Assembly (NCBI RefSeq): GCF_002934545.1
Contig: NZ_PTJA01000006.1
Location: 124,001 to 188,000 of the forward strand
From: Lacrimispora xylanisolvens
Lineage (GTDB): Bacteria > Bacillota > Clostridia > Lachnospirales > Lachnospiraceae
Length of the DNA stretch: 64,000 bases
Direction: 5' to 3'
A model generated the notes under the pieces. It worked only from the letters and a program-made list of their open reading frames with translations, had not been told where the DNA came from and made no database searches. Positions 41,876 to 49,451 of this stretch are shown in pieces (position 1 is the stretch's first letter; every line of letters begins with the position of its first letter). The translations under genes were made by a program, and so were the position numbers.

Positions 41876-42409
41876 ATGGCACAAAAAAATTTATTAAAAT
41901 ATATTCTTTTAGGCTTGCTGGAAAACGAGAAAAAAACGGGATATGATTTGAAAAAATTATTCGAAACAGAAATTGGTGAATTCTGGTCTGCAAAGCATAG
42001 CCAGATATACTTAGAATTAAAGCGCTTAGAAGAGCAGGGATATATTTCATCTGAGACTGGTTTATTCGGGAATAAGCTTGAAAAGACATATTATACCGTT
42101 ACAGATAAAGGACGAAGGGTACTGAGTGAATGGGAGGAAACCCCTACCGGAGAACTTCCCATAAACAAAGATGAATTTATTCTTAAATTATATTTTATTC
42201 ACGATAAAAATGACAAACGCATTCAAGAAATGCTGTCTGAGCAATATCGATTACATGTTTCAAAACTAGCCCATTTAAAAAAGCGAAAGAATCTGCTGTT
42301 TAAGGATGAGATTTCACGTTCTAAAAACTACGGTCATTTTTTAATACTTGACCTTGCCATTCGAAGAGAGAAAGAATATATTGGCTGGATAAAACAATAT
42401 TTGCACTAA
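41876..42409 (+). CDS. padR: PadR-family transcriptional repressor
   Basis: The 177-residue protein has the PadR winged helix (ILLGLLENEKKTGYDLKKLF; SQIYLELKRLEEQGYI; YYTVTDKGRRVLSEW) and a C-terminal helical dimerisation domain of the PadR subfamily I type (DEFILKLYFIH). It is divergent from padC. In Bacillus and Lactobacillus PadR releases its operator when phenolic acids accumulate, and the same control is expected here. The gene ends at a good terminator. Confidence 0.95.
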   Translation: MAQKNLLKYILLGLLENEKKTGYDLKKLFETEIGEFWSAKHSQIYLELKRLEEQGYISSETGLFGNKLEKTYYTVTDKGRRVLSEWEETPTGELPINKDEFILKLYFIHDKNDKRIQEMLSEQYRLHVSKLAHLKKRKNLLFKDEISRSKNYGHFLILDLAIRREKEYIGWIKQYLH

Positions 42410-42457
42410 TCCTGATATGTGTGTGCAGTTTGCTTGTCTAAAGAAGTGTTAACATCA

Positions 42458-42487
42458 GGGCGGAATTCCAAAGAATCCCGCCCTTTA
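42458..42487 (+). terminator. Terminator of padR
   Basis: GGGCGG-A-ATTC (from 42458) pairs with GAAT-C-CCGCCC (to 42483) with one mismatch and a short loop, followed by TTTATT. It also lies downstream of the converging oxidoreductase gene. Confidence 0.8.
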
Positions 42488-42526
42488 TTAACAGAAAACT
42501 AGTTGTATTGCGCTTTCCGGCCTTAA

Positions 42527-43591
42527 TTAATTCCATGGTTGAACTTCTGTTTTTATGGTTGTATGCGGCTGCTTTAGAGCTTCCTGCATCAATAAGAAAA
42601 AATAGTTATCCTGGCATCCCTCTGCAAAGGAATAAAAACTGTTACCAGTCAATAGATATTCTTTCATTCCAAGGAGACAGCGTAACATGGCAACTTCATC
42701 ATCCGTAAGCCGTTCCCCTGCAAAAGGATTATTATAGAGACAATCCCCTCCAAGATTAATGGAATAAGTAGATAATGTATTAATGTTCTGGGTATTCTGA
42801 AAGGTTTGAACTAACGGCTGGTTATCTTTGGTCAGGCTTCGTACCACATCATCATCCATTTCACCGCGAACCCCCTGTATATTCAGGTGACGGGTTCGGA
42901 TTTTGGAACGGTATTGTATATTAGACGCGAAATCATAAAAAGCTACTTTTCCGCTTTCAAATTCTATGGTGTATCTTGACCGGTCAGCAATCACCACCTC
43001 TCCATCCGTCTTAATTCCATCTCTGGAGTCGGTGACCGTCACAGGAAATTCATAGTTTTTACCAATTATTCGGGCTGTTTCAAATCCAACTCCTAGCAGT
43101 TTTCGTATTAAACTGACCCCGTGATAGTCATGAGCCCAGGATATGGATAAGTTATGAACCTCGCCTAATATTCCCTTTTTTAGAGCCTTTAATTTCGCCT
43201 CATAAAGCGGCTGTAAAAAATATTGTTCTGCAATCTGAATCTTGGCATCTTGTTTGACAGAAGTATCCCACAGGGAATGAAGGTCATTTAAGTTCATGGC
43301 AGGCGGAGTCTCCACTAACATTGGAATGCCATAAGGGATTAACCGCTTTATCATCTCAGGATTTCCATCCCTTCCAATGGCTATCACCACAAAATCAGGA
43401 TTCGCAGATAAGCATTCCTTTAAGGTTAAAGCTGTTGGAACGGAATGGGTTTGGGAAAATTCAGCTGCTTTCTCTTTGTTTCGAAAAAAAACAGAAGTTA
43501 CTTCAAATTTTTCAGATAGAACAAGGCCTATTCTTAAAAAAGCCATTGCCCGGAATCCATTTCCTATTATAGCATATCTGATTTTAGTCAT
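42527..43591 (-). CDS. Gfo/Idh/MocA family oxidoreductase (third copy)
   Basis: This roughly 354-residue protein begins TKIRYAIIGNGFRAMAFLRI, a Rossmann dinucleotide loop. The catalytic-motif position reads VETPPA where most members have EKP, so the usual lysine is missing and activity is uncertain. HDYHGVSLIRKLLGVGFE is the substrate-side segment. The ATG at 43591 has AAGGAGG five bases upstream; the frame extends twelve codons further without support. It is a single-gene unit between padR and the SDR gene. Its substrate is unknown. Confidence 0.85.
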   Translation of the reverse strand: MTKIRYAIIGNGFRAMAFLRIGLVLSEKFEVTSVFFRNKEKAAEFSQTHSVPTALTLKECLSANPDFVVIAIGRDGNPEMIKRLIPYGIPMLVETPPAMNLNDLHSLWDTSVKQDAKIQIAEQYFLQPLYEAKLKALKKGILGEVHNLSISWAHDYHGVSLIRKLLGVGFETARIIGKNYEFPVTVTDSRDGIKTDGEVVIADRSRYTIEFESGKVAFYDFASNIQYRSKIRTRHLNIQGVRGEMDDDVVRSLTKDNQPLVQTFQNTQNINTLSTYSINLGGDCLYNNPFAGERLTDDEVAMLRCLLGMKEYLLTGNSFYSFAEGCQDNYFFLLMQEALKQPHTTIKTEVQPWN

Positions 43592-43701
43592 GAGGGCCTC
43601 CTTAGATTTTAAATAACAAAACTGCAATAAGCCTAGTGCTGAAATCTTTATTTATTTTATGATAAATTGTAAAATTATTCAATCAAAAAAAATAATGTAT
43701 T

Positions 43702-44637
43702 TTAAACCAACTTTACGTTTGTGAGCTTTTCAGATACTTCCCAAAGCTTTGAAGCAACTGCAACATCCTTTGCCTGTGGTGCAATTTTAGCTACTGTTGG
43801 GCACCCTCTCATCTCATTCATTCTGGAAGGGCCATAATATACGCCGCCTTTTGCTTCATTTGCGGTTGCCGCATAAAGTGAAGGCCACGCTCCATGAGCA
43901 GCCGCTTGAAATAAGATCGGTCCAAATAGCCTCCGAACCATACCCGCGGGGCTATTCTTTCCGGCCCCATTCGGGATCAATTCTGTTCTTGATATCCCCG
44001 GATGTGCACCCATGCTGCTAATTCCCCAGCCAGCTGCATCACTTCGCCGTTGTAGTTCAAATGCAAACATTAAGCACGCGAGCTTTGACTGTGAATAGCT
44101 TACCATTGGTTTGTAATTAAAATCCGATTGTAAATCATCAAAGTTTATAGCTCCTTGGAGATGAGCCAAACTACTCAAAGTGACCACACGAGGCTTGTTT
44201 CCTTTCTGTAAAAGAGGAAGCAACTGTGCTGTTAACGCAAAATGTCCAAGATAATTTGTTCCCATTTGAAGCTCAAATCCATCAATTGTAATCTTACGCA
44301 GAGGTGGATTCATTACTGCTGCATTGTTAATTAATATATCCAGACTTTTGCGTTGTGCCCTTATCTGTTCGCCAAATGCTTCTATTGATGCCAAATCCGC
44401 CAAATCCAGTTTTTCAAAACATATATTTCCAGCTGGAATCAATTTTTTAATTTTTTTAATGGCCTCGGCACCCTTATCTCTATTTCGGCCCGCCATTATA
44501 ACTTCGGCTCCCGCCCTAGTCATCGCCAATGCTGTTTCGTATCCAATTCCACCGGTTCCTGTAATAACAACCGAACGGCCTTTTTGTGAGGGTATATCTG
44601 CTATGCTCCAATTACTCTTTTTATTTTCTTTCATCAT
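43702..44637 (-). CDS. Short-chain dehydrogenase/reductase
   Basis: This enzyme of about 311 residues has the classical SDR pattern: cofactor loop VVITGTGGIGYETALAMTRA, NNAAVMNPPL, catalytic tyrosine and lysine in YSQSKLACLMF. The overall layout resembles the retinol-dehydrogenase-like or WWOX-like SDRs that act on hydrophobic or small carbonyl substrates. The ATG at 44637 has AAAGGAG five bases upstream; the frame opens earlier at a GTG inside the ribosome site. It is divergent from a MerR regulator that probably controls it. Confidence 0.9.
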   Translation of the reverse strand: MMKENKKSNWSIADIPSQKGRSVVITGTGGIGYETALAMTRAGAEVIMAGRNRDKGAEAIKKIKKLIPAGNICFEKLDLADLASIEAFGEQIRAQRKSLDILINNAAVMNPPLRKITIDGFELQMGTNYLGHFALTAQLLPLLQKGNKPRVVTLSSLAHLQGAINFDDLQSDFNYKPMVSYSQSKLACLMFAFELQRRSDAAGWGISSMGAHPGISRTELIPNGAGKNSPAGMVRRLFGPILFQAAAHGAWPSLYAATANEAKGGVYYGPSRMNEMRGCPTVAKIAPQAKDVAVASKLWEVSEKLTNVKLV

Positions 44638-44828
44638 TAACACTCCTTTTATTTTATAGTTTTCTTAACTCCTGCGTAATGCCGCAGTTTCACTAAAGAA
44701 AAGTGTTCCTCGGTAATCCGTATATGTTTATCATCTATAACCTCCTATCAAATATACACGGTTAAACTTTAAATTTCCTTCCCAGGTAATTTCCAGTCTT
44801 GAAAGTTTTTAGATTGTACTTTATACTT

Positions 44829-44850
44829 ATAGTACCAGTTGGAGTTCTAT
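44829..44850. promoter_or_regulatory. Dyad between SDR and MerR genes
   Basis: ATAGTAC and GTTCTAT are separated by eight bases and are complementary at six of seven positions. The position, in the promoter region 45 bases before the MerR start, suits a MerR-type operator. The evidence is positional and symmetry only. Confidence 0.4.
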
Positions 44851-44895
44851 CGAAGTCAAGTATATATAAAATTATTTTTACAGGAGATCTTAGCC

Positions 44896-45339
44896 GTGTA
44901 TACTATTAATGAAGTTTCAAAAATTTGCGATATATCCGTTTATACGATCCGCTTTTATGATAAAGAAGGACTTCTTCCCTTTGTCACCCGAAACAGCACT
45001 GGAAACCGACAGTTTAGTGAAGGAGACCTTGATGTGTTAAAACTGATTTGCTGCCTTAAAAATACAGGAATGCAAGTCAAGGAAATTAAGCAATATATCG
45101 ATTTATGCATGCAGGGCGAAGGAACCGCCCCAGAACGAAGACAGATAATGGTTAATCACCGTAAGTCAATCCTCAGGCAGATAGATGATATGAAAAAGAA
45201 TCTGACGATTGTTAATTTAAAAATAAGTTTTTATGATTCCTATATAGCTAATCCACAGGCCGGCTATGATCCATTAAAATATATGTTGGAGAATAAACAA
45301 AAGGATCATAATGACATAAATAAGCCGTCAAACACTTAG
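44896..45339 (+). CDS. MerR-family transcriptional regulator
   Basis: The protein of about 147 residues starts at a GTG (44896) with AGGAG nine bases upstream. A longer frame begins 57 bases earlier without a ribosome site and would put extra residues before the normal MerR start YTINEVSKICDISVYTIRFY. The helix-turn-helix and wing (DKEGLLPFVTRNSTGNRQFS) are followed by a coiled dimerisation helix and a C-terminal region without obvious metal cysteines. It therefore resembles the SDR-associated MerR regulators. It is divergent from the SDR gene. Confidence 0.9.
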   Translation: MYTINEVSKICDISVYTIRFYDKEGLLPFVTRNSTGNRQFSEGDLDVLKLICCLKNTGMQVKEIKQYIDLCMQGEGTAPERRQIMVNHRKSILRQIDDMKKNLTIVNLKISFYDSYIANPQAGYDPLKYMLENKQKDHNDINKPSNT

Positions 45340-45380
45340 AGTCGTGTCTAAGCATTATTGTTTATGTCGTATAAAAAGGG

Positions 45381-45416
45381 AGCCCGTCTTACACTAATCT
45401 GCAAGAAGGGCTTTAA
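45381..45416. terminator. Terminator between merR and the DtxR-type gene
   Basis: AGCCC (45381-45385) pairs with GGGCT (45408-45412), with partial inner pairing of TCTT/AAGA and A/T runs on both sides. The two genes converge here. Confidence 0.55.
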
Positions 45417-45452
45417 TTAATTAAATCGATTATGCATTAACATACAATGGTT

Positions 45453-45884
45453 CTACACACTGTGCGATTTTAAGTGACATTTTCCAGAGCATCCGGACTT
45501 ATTGCTGATTTTGTAGTTGTATCTGCATATATGGCAAAGAGTTTCTATGCTGGTGATATGCTCCAGCGCATTAGCATCGGCATCGGCAATTTCAGGGGAG
45601 AGACCGAGCACATCAACAAAAAATGTTCGGATAATCTCGGCCTTATCCAGTGCCAGAACAGCCTGATACTCGCCTTCCTCTGTAAGGCACACCAGTCTGC
45701 TGGCATCACGAAATATCAGCTTCTCTTTTTCCAGTTTTTTCATTGCAACAAATGTACTTGTTTTTGTAACACCAATTTCGGCCGCAATATCAATTATCCG
45801 CACACCCTCATCACCACGGGAGGTAAGTGTATAAATCGCCTGAATGTAATTTTGCAGGGAAGCAGACAGTTCCTTATTATTCAA
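45453..45884 (-). CDS. DtxR/MntR-type metal-dependent regulator
   Basis: The protein of about 143 residues has the DtxR winged helix (SLQNYIQAIYTLTSRGDEGV; VTKTSTFVAMKKLEKEKLI) and the start of the metal-binding dimerisation domain (LGLSPEIADADANALEHITS). The C-terminus carries four cysteines (LCHICRYNYK and GCSGKCHLK), a variant of the usual DtxR ending. The start is a TTG at 45884 with AAGGAGG seven bases upstream; a longer frame runs back into a remnant gene. It is the last gene of the feo cluster and probably represses iron uptake when Fe2+ is plentiful (inference). Confidence 0.85.
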   Translation of the reverse strand: MNNKELSASLQNYIQAIYTLTSRGDEGVRIIDIAAEIGVTKTSTFVAMKKLEKEKLIFRDASRLVCLTEEGEYQAVLALDKAEIIRTFFVDVLGLSPEIADADANALEHITSIETLCHICRYNYKISNKSGCSGKCHLKSHSV

Positions 45885-45886
45885 TA

Positions 45887-46029
45887 TAACCCCTCCTTTC
45901 TCTACATAGTTTATTGCTGAAGGCAATATCCTCAATGGTCGTTCCGGAAAACTTCACCACAATGGCCAGCTCATCTCCGCAGCTTGGATTAACGCAGTAA
46001 GTGTTGTCTAACCTGTATTCAAAAAAATT
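45887..46029 (-). pseudogene. Remnant of a SufU/NifU-like Fe-S scaffold gene
   Basis: Between feoC and the DtxR-type gene the minus strand reads, in the same frame as feoC and after its TGA, a segment containing CVNPSCGDELAIVVKFSG and then TIEDIAFSNKLC. The NPxCGDE motif followed by IEDxxFxxxxC is the N-terminal signature of SufU/IscU scaffold proteins. There is no ATG, GTG or TTG with a ribosome site before it, and the frame ends after about 45 residues where SufU proteins run to about 130. I call it a degraded or truncated copy. A recoded feoC read-through product is the less likely alternative. Confidence 0.5.
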
Positions 46030-46044
46030 ATCAATACATAAAAA

Positions 46045-46329
46045 TCACGGGTCTGACAAGGTCTTTAAGTAACGATTTCCACTCTCTGTAATCGTCAAGA
46101 TTTTTGCCCCTTTATCACTAAATCCACAGGATCCGGAAAAACTGCAGCCATGACACGATTCTCCGCAGCTACCGCCGCTTCCTGATGGGGTATATAAATA
46201 TTTCATCTGGCAAAGCTGTCGGATTGCCGCATCAATCACGCCTATATCCGTATTTAGTTTTTCAGCTAAATCGCTATAGCTGATGATGTTTCCTTTGCCA
46301 ACCTCCAAAAGAATATTGTTCAGCAGCAT
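46045..46329 (-). CDS. feoC: FeoC-like winged-helix protein with Cys cluster
   Basis: The 94-residue protein has a small winged-helix start (LLNNILLEVGKGNIISYSDL) and four cysteines, C55, C59, C62 and C68 (CxxxCxxCx5C), in the wing. This matches FeoC-type proteins, whose cysteines bind an Fe-S cluster and which help control or stabilise FeoB. The ATG at 46329 follows GGGAGGT. It lies 93 bases after feoB in the operon. Confidence 0.85.
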   Translation of the reverse strand: MLLNNILLEVGKGNIISYSDLAEKLNTDIGVIDAAIRQLCQMKYLYTPSGSGGSCGESCHGCSFSGSCGFSDKGAKILTITESGNRYLKTLSDP

Positions 46330-46422
46330 AATTTCACCTCCCTATATAAGCAAAGCGTACCGGCAGAGTAACCCTGTTACCGCCGATACGCTTTCCATTC
46401 TTACAATTACCAAAGACCGGCT

Positions 46423-48477
46423 TTAAAAAATTAGTAATGCAATCCGATAAACGACACCTGCCAGTATAAGTGCGGTAATGAAATAGTAAGCCGCCACTTT
46501 TAATGTCCATTTGTAGGACTGGCTCTCACTTGCCGAAGCAGCAACCGCAGCCATGCAGGGAACATTAAAGAAGAAGGCAAATATAAACGCCAAGGCCTGA
46601 GGTGCCTGCACGGCTGATAATAAAGCAGCTTCCAATCCAGTCTGATTGATGGCAACAGAACTGGTAACCAACGTTCCTGCCAGACTGGAAACGCCTGTGC
46701 CTGCACCAAACAGGACCGCTATCGCGCCCAGCGCAGCTTCTTTTCCCATCGCCGACACAATAAACGCAATGACAAGCTGCCAGCTAAGCCCGAAAATAGA
46801 ACCCACTGGCTCCAAGAACTTACCGACTGCATAAATTGCACTGTTTTCAATATTTCCGGTGGAGGTATAGGACAGAAGCCAAATAACAATCGCGACCACC
46901 ATAATTACGCTGAGCGCTTTAGAAGCGACTCCTTTTATTCTTGACCATACATAGTTAAAGATTGTTTTCCAGTTTGGTTTATGATAAGGAGGAAGCTCCA
47001 TAATGAGTCCTGCCTCTCCTTCCTGCTGGGGAAGCCCTCTTTCAAAAAACCAGGAGGTAAATTTCATGTGCAGAATTGCCACCGCGAACAAGCTGATTAT
47101 AACCCAAACGGCGTTTACTCCGAAAAACAGGCTGCTCATAAGACCTACCACACCCCATGTTCCTGCGCAGGGAACGGCCCAGCTGGTTGCAATTGTAATC
47201 AAACGTTGTCTGGAAGAATCAATGACCCTTGCGCCTGAGACACCGCCAATGGTACAACCAAAACTCATCAGAAACGGCATGACCGATTTTCCGTGGAGAC
47301 CAAGCTTTGACATCAGGTTGTCAAATACATAGGCGACTCTTGCCATGTATCCAACATCCTCCATAAATCCAAATACAAAGCTTACACCTGATACAAAGGC
47401 CACCATGTACATAACCATCAAGAGACCAGGTACCAGTGCTTCGACGATCAGGGACACCAAAAACGGAGCCGTTCCCGCTGCCAGCAGAGCCACCCCAGCC
47501 TGAGCAGCAAGCGTCGTGACAACTTCTGTGATTACCTTAGCGATTAAAGCAACAATAATACTTACAATAAATCCAAGCAAAACTAAAACAACCGCCAAAG
47601 GCTTCCCCCAGATAGGGTGGATTGCTATCCTGTCAAAGCCGCTTTTCTTTTGCCTCGTTTTTGGAGGAGCCTGCACCGCGTTTGCTAAAACATGATCAAT
47701 CCATTCATACTTACAATTAGCGCCAATAATTGCGCCATCACTGTAAGAATCAAGAATAGACTCTACTGTTTTCCATGAAGACTGGTCTGACTTTTCTTTT
47801 GCCAGCGTCTTAATGTTGTCATCACCCTCAAACAACTTGGCAGCAATCCATTGGGAGCTGTAATTTCCAATCCCGCTTTTAGGAAGCGCGGCTATCACCT
47901 TATCAAAATCTGTTCCAAAACTCTCGTGGTATTTTTGCGTAATGAAATTCGTTTCAATATACTTCTTATGGCTCGTAGCCGCCTCTAATCGGCTTAAAAA
48001 CCTGGAAATGCCATCCTTTTGCGTAGCTACAATAGGAACAACAGGGACCCCAAGACGTTGTTCCAGCTTCTTATAATCAATTTTCTTGCCATTTTTCTCA
48101 GCCACATCAATCATCGTTGGCACGACAACCAAAGGAACGCGGACACCGATAAAATCGGATAGCAGGTACATGCTTCGTTCTAATTGTGAAGCATCTATCA
48201 TTACGACTATGGCATCACTTTTACTGGAATAAACGTAGTTTCTGGTGATCAGCTCCTCTTCAGAATTGGCTGCCAGACTATATGTTCCCGGAAGGTCTAC
48301 AATATTGTAGGTTGTATTGTTATAAGTAAATTCCCCTTGCTTTTGCTCAACTGTTTTTCCAGCCCAGTTTCCTACGTGCTGCCTGGAACCTGTCAGTCCG
48401 TTAAAAAGGGTAGATTTGCCTGTATTGGGCTGACCCATAAGGCCTATGGTAATGTTTTTTTGTGCAACAGCCTGCAT
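46423..48477 (-). CDS. feoB: Ferrous iron transporter FeoB
   Basis: FeoB imports Fe2+. The 684-residue protein has an N-terminal G-protein domain (P-loop LMGQPNTGKSTLFNG near residue 15; switch VDLPGTYSL) followed by a helical spacer and a membrane domain with two Gate motifs. The second half contains FGCTIGGVSGARVI and VPCAGTWGVVG, whose cysteines lie along the proposed iron path. The length is normal for the family. The ATG at 48477 starts four bases before the feoA stop ends, with GAGGAGG upstream, so the two are coupled. Confidence 0.97.
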   Translation of the reverse strand: MQAVAQKNITIGLMGQPNTGKSTLFNGLTGSRQHVGNWAGKTVEQKQGEFTYNNTTYNIVDLPGTYSLAANSEEELITRNYVYSSKSDAIVVMIDASQLERSMYLLSDFIGVRVPLVVVPTMIDVAEKNGKKIDYKKLEQRLGVPVVPIVATQKDGISRFLSRLEAATSHKKYIETNFITQKYHESFGTDFDKVIAALPKSGIGNYSSQWIAAKLFEGDDNIKTLAKEKSDQSSWKTVESILDSYSDGAIIGANCKYEWIDHVLANAVQAPPKTRQKKSGFDRIAIHPIWGKPLAVVLVLLGFIVSIIVALIAKVITEVVTTLAAQAGVALLAAGTAPFLVSLIVEALVPGLLMVMYMVAFVSGVSFVFGFMEDVGYMARVAYVFDNLMSKLGLHGKSVMPFLMSFGCTIGGVSGARVIDSSRQRLITIATSWAVPCAGTWGVVGLMSSLFFGVNAVWVIISLFAVAILHMKFTSWFFERGLPQQEGEAGLIMELPPYHKPNWKTIFNYVWSRIKGVASKALSVIMVVAIVIWLLSYTSTGNIENSAIYAVGKFLEPVGSIFGLSWQLVIAFIVSAMGKEAALGAIAVLFGAGTGVSSLAGTLVTSSVAINQTGLEAALLSAVQAPQALAFIFAFFFNVPCMAAVAASASESQSYKWTLKVAAYYFITALILAGVVYRIALLIF

Positions 48478-48480
48478 CGG

Positions 48481-48705
48481 TTACACCTCCTCTACTAAAA
48501 TATTTGCCGCTTCTTTTTTGCTTATGGCGATCATTGTGTCCCTTGCGTAAATAAGCAAAGGAGACTTACGCTTATTTTGAACCACCTCAACGACAGTGCC
48601 GATTGACAAACCAATGGATGTGATCCGGCTGATAAACCGGGGTGTCCCATTCAATTTTTTCACTTCATATGATTTATCTTCTTTTTGTTGACTTAAACTA
48701 TCCAT
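48481..48705 (-). CDS. feoA: FeoA, SH3-like accessory protein of ferrous iron uptake
   Basis: This 74-residue protein folds as a small SH3-like domain: RFISRITSIGLSIGTVVEVV and LLIYARDTMIAISKKEAANI are the standard FeoA segments. It is required with FeoB for Fe2+ transport. It is first in the operon, with the promoter region and several dyads upstream. The ATG at 48705 has GAGGAGGAA upstream. Confidence 0.95.
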   Translation of the reverse strand: MDSLSQQKEDKSYEVKKLNGTPRFISRITSIGLSIGTVVEVVQNKRKSPLLIYARDTMIAISKKEAANILVEEV

Positions 48706-48737
48706 CCTCTTTCCTCCTCGTTGTTTTTTATATTGTT

Positions 48738-48765
48738 TGAGAATTAATATCCAGTATAATTCTCA
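48738..48765. promoter_or_regulatory. Dyad in the feo promoter, candidate metal-repressor box
   Basis: TGAGAATT (48738-48745) and AATTCTCA (48758-48765) are perfect arms with a 12-base spacer, 33-60 bases before feoA. On the minus strand the spacer holds a TATACT-like -10. A Fur- or DtxR-type repressor site is the natural reading, and the operon encodes a DtxR-type protein. Confidence 0.5.
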
Positions 48766-48825
48766 GTACAATCATACAAGATCGTGCTTTTAATACATCT
48801 GCGCGCATACAGCTTAGAAAATAAT

Positions 48826-48838
48826 TTAGTAGCTAAAA
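48826..48838. promoter_or_regulatory. MarR-type dyad TTTAG-N3-CTAAA upstream of feoA
   Basis: The 13-base dyad TTTAGTAGCTAAA matches in core the dyads found at 48908-48936 and inside the marR promoter. It lies about 120 bases upstream of feoA, in the shared region after marR. Confidence 0.5.
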
Positions 48839-48907
48839 CATATAGCAGACTCGTAATATAGTAAGTAATGACTAACTGTATAGTAAAAAAAATAGGCACA
48901 AACAATT

Positions 48908-48936
48908 AACAATGTTTTAGCAACTAAAACATTGTT
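48908..48936. promoter_or_regulatory. Long dyad after marR with the same TTTTAG/CTAAAA core
   Basis: AACAATGTTTTAG (48908-48920) and CTAAAACATTGTT (48924-48936) form a 13-base perfect inverted repeat around CAA. It lies 17 bases past the marR stop, so it may also act as a terminator. The core is the same as the other two dyads, which suggests a regulator site. Confidence 0.55.
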
Positions 48937-48952
48937 CAAAAAAACGTCCTTC

Positions 48953-49390
48953 CTAACAGGGAGGCATTTTTTCGGTCAATTTATCAAATAATGTAATAAT
49001 TACATTAACATCATTTTCATTCAGGGAATTCATAAACTTTATTGCATCTGCATGCATTTCCTCATGGTGGCGCTCATGCCCATAATAGACTGTTTCACCT
49101 TGCCTGGTTAACCGAAAAAAGGTGTCTTTTTTATTTCCGTTTTCCTTATATCTTTCAATCAGACCTTTTTTAACAAGCTTATTTGCAACCTGTGTAACGG
49201 CTCCGTTGGTAACCCCCAACGCCTGCGCCAGTTCGCTTGCATTTGCATCCTTGTGGTTAAACATTGCCACAATCAAATGAACCTCTGAATGATGCAATAA
49301 ATCTCCTGTTCCGTAGTCTCTCGCTTGTTTAGATTCCGCGTTAAAAATATTAATCAGAGAGTAAATTCTCTCCATGAGTTCGACTTTCAT
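48953..49390 (-). CDS. MarR-family transcriptional regulator
   Basis: The 145-residue protein has a MarR winged helix (HHSEVHLIVAMFNHKDANAS; ALGVTNGAVTQVANKLVKKG; DTFFRLTRQGETVY) between helical dimerisation ends. The wing is preceded by RYKENGNKKD. A His/Glu-rich stretch (YYGHERHHEEMHAD) follows the wing and could bind a metal, though this is only suggestive. It is immediately upstream of feoABC in the same direction, and a shared dyad occurs in its own promoter and before feoA. The ATG at 49390 has GGTGATAAGA upstream. Confidence 0.9.
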   Translation of the reverse strand: MKVELMERIYSLINIFNAESKQARDYGTGDLLHHSEVHLIVAMFNHKDANASELAQALGVTNGAVTQVANKLVKKGLIERYKENGNKKDTFFRLTRQGETVYYGHERHHEEMHADAIKFMNSLNENDVNVIITLFDKLTEKMPPC

Positions 49391-49407
49391 TCTTATCACC
49401 ACATCAA

Positions 49408-49436
49408 ATTATATAGCTGCTAAATCATTTTGTCAA
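49408..49436 (-). promoter_or_regulatory. Strong promoter of marR with embedded operator
   Basis: On the minus strand TTGACA (49436-49431) and TATAAT (49413-49408) are separated by exactly 17 bases, a perfect sigma-A promoter. The spacer contains TTTAG-CAG-CTATA, close to the TTTAG-N3-CTAAA dyad seen twice downstream. A repressor bound there would block the promoter, so MarR autorepression is likely. Confidence 0.75.
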
Positions 49437-49451
49437 GCAATCATTTTACAA

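Noticed and set aside
45885-45935. Longer N-terminus for the DtxR-type regulator
   Set aside because: The extra residues come from the remnant region before it; the TTG at 45884 has AAGGAGG at seven bases and the normal DtxR start follows.
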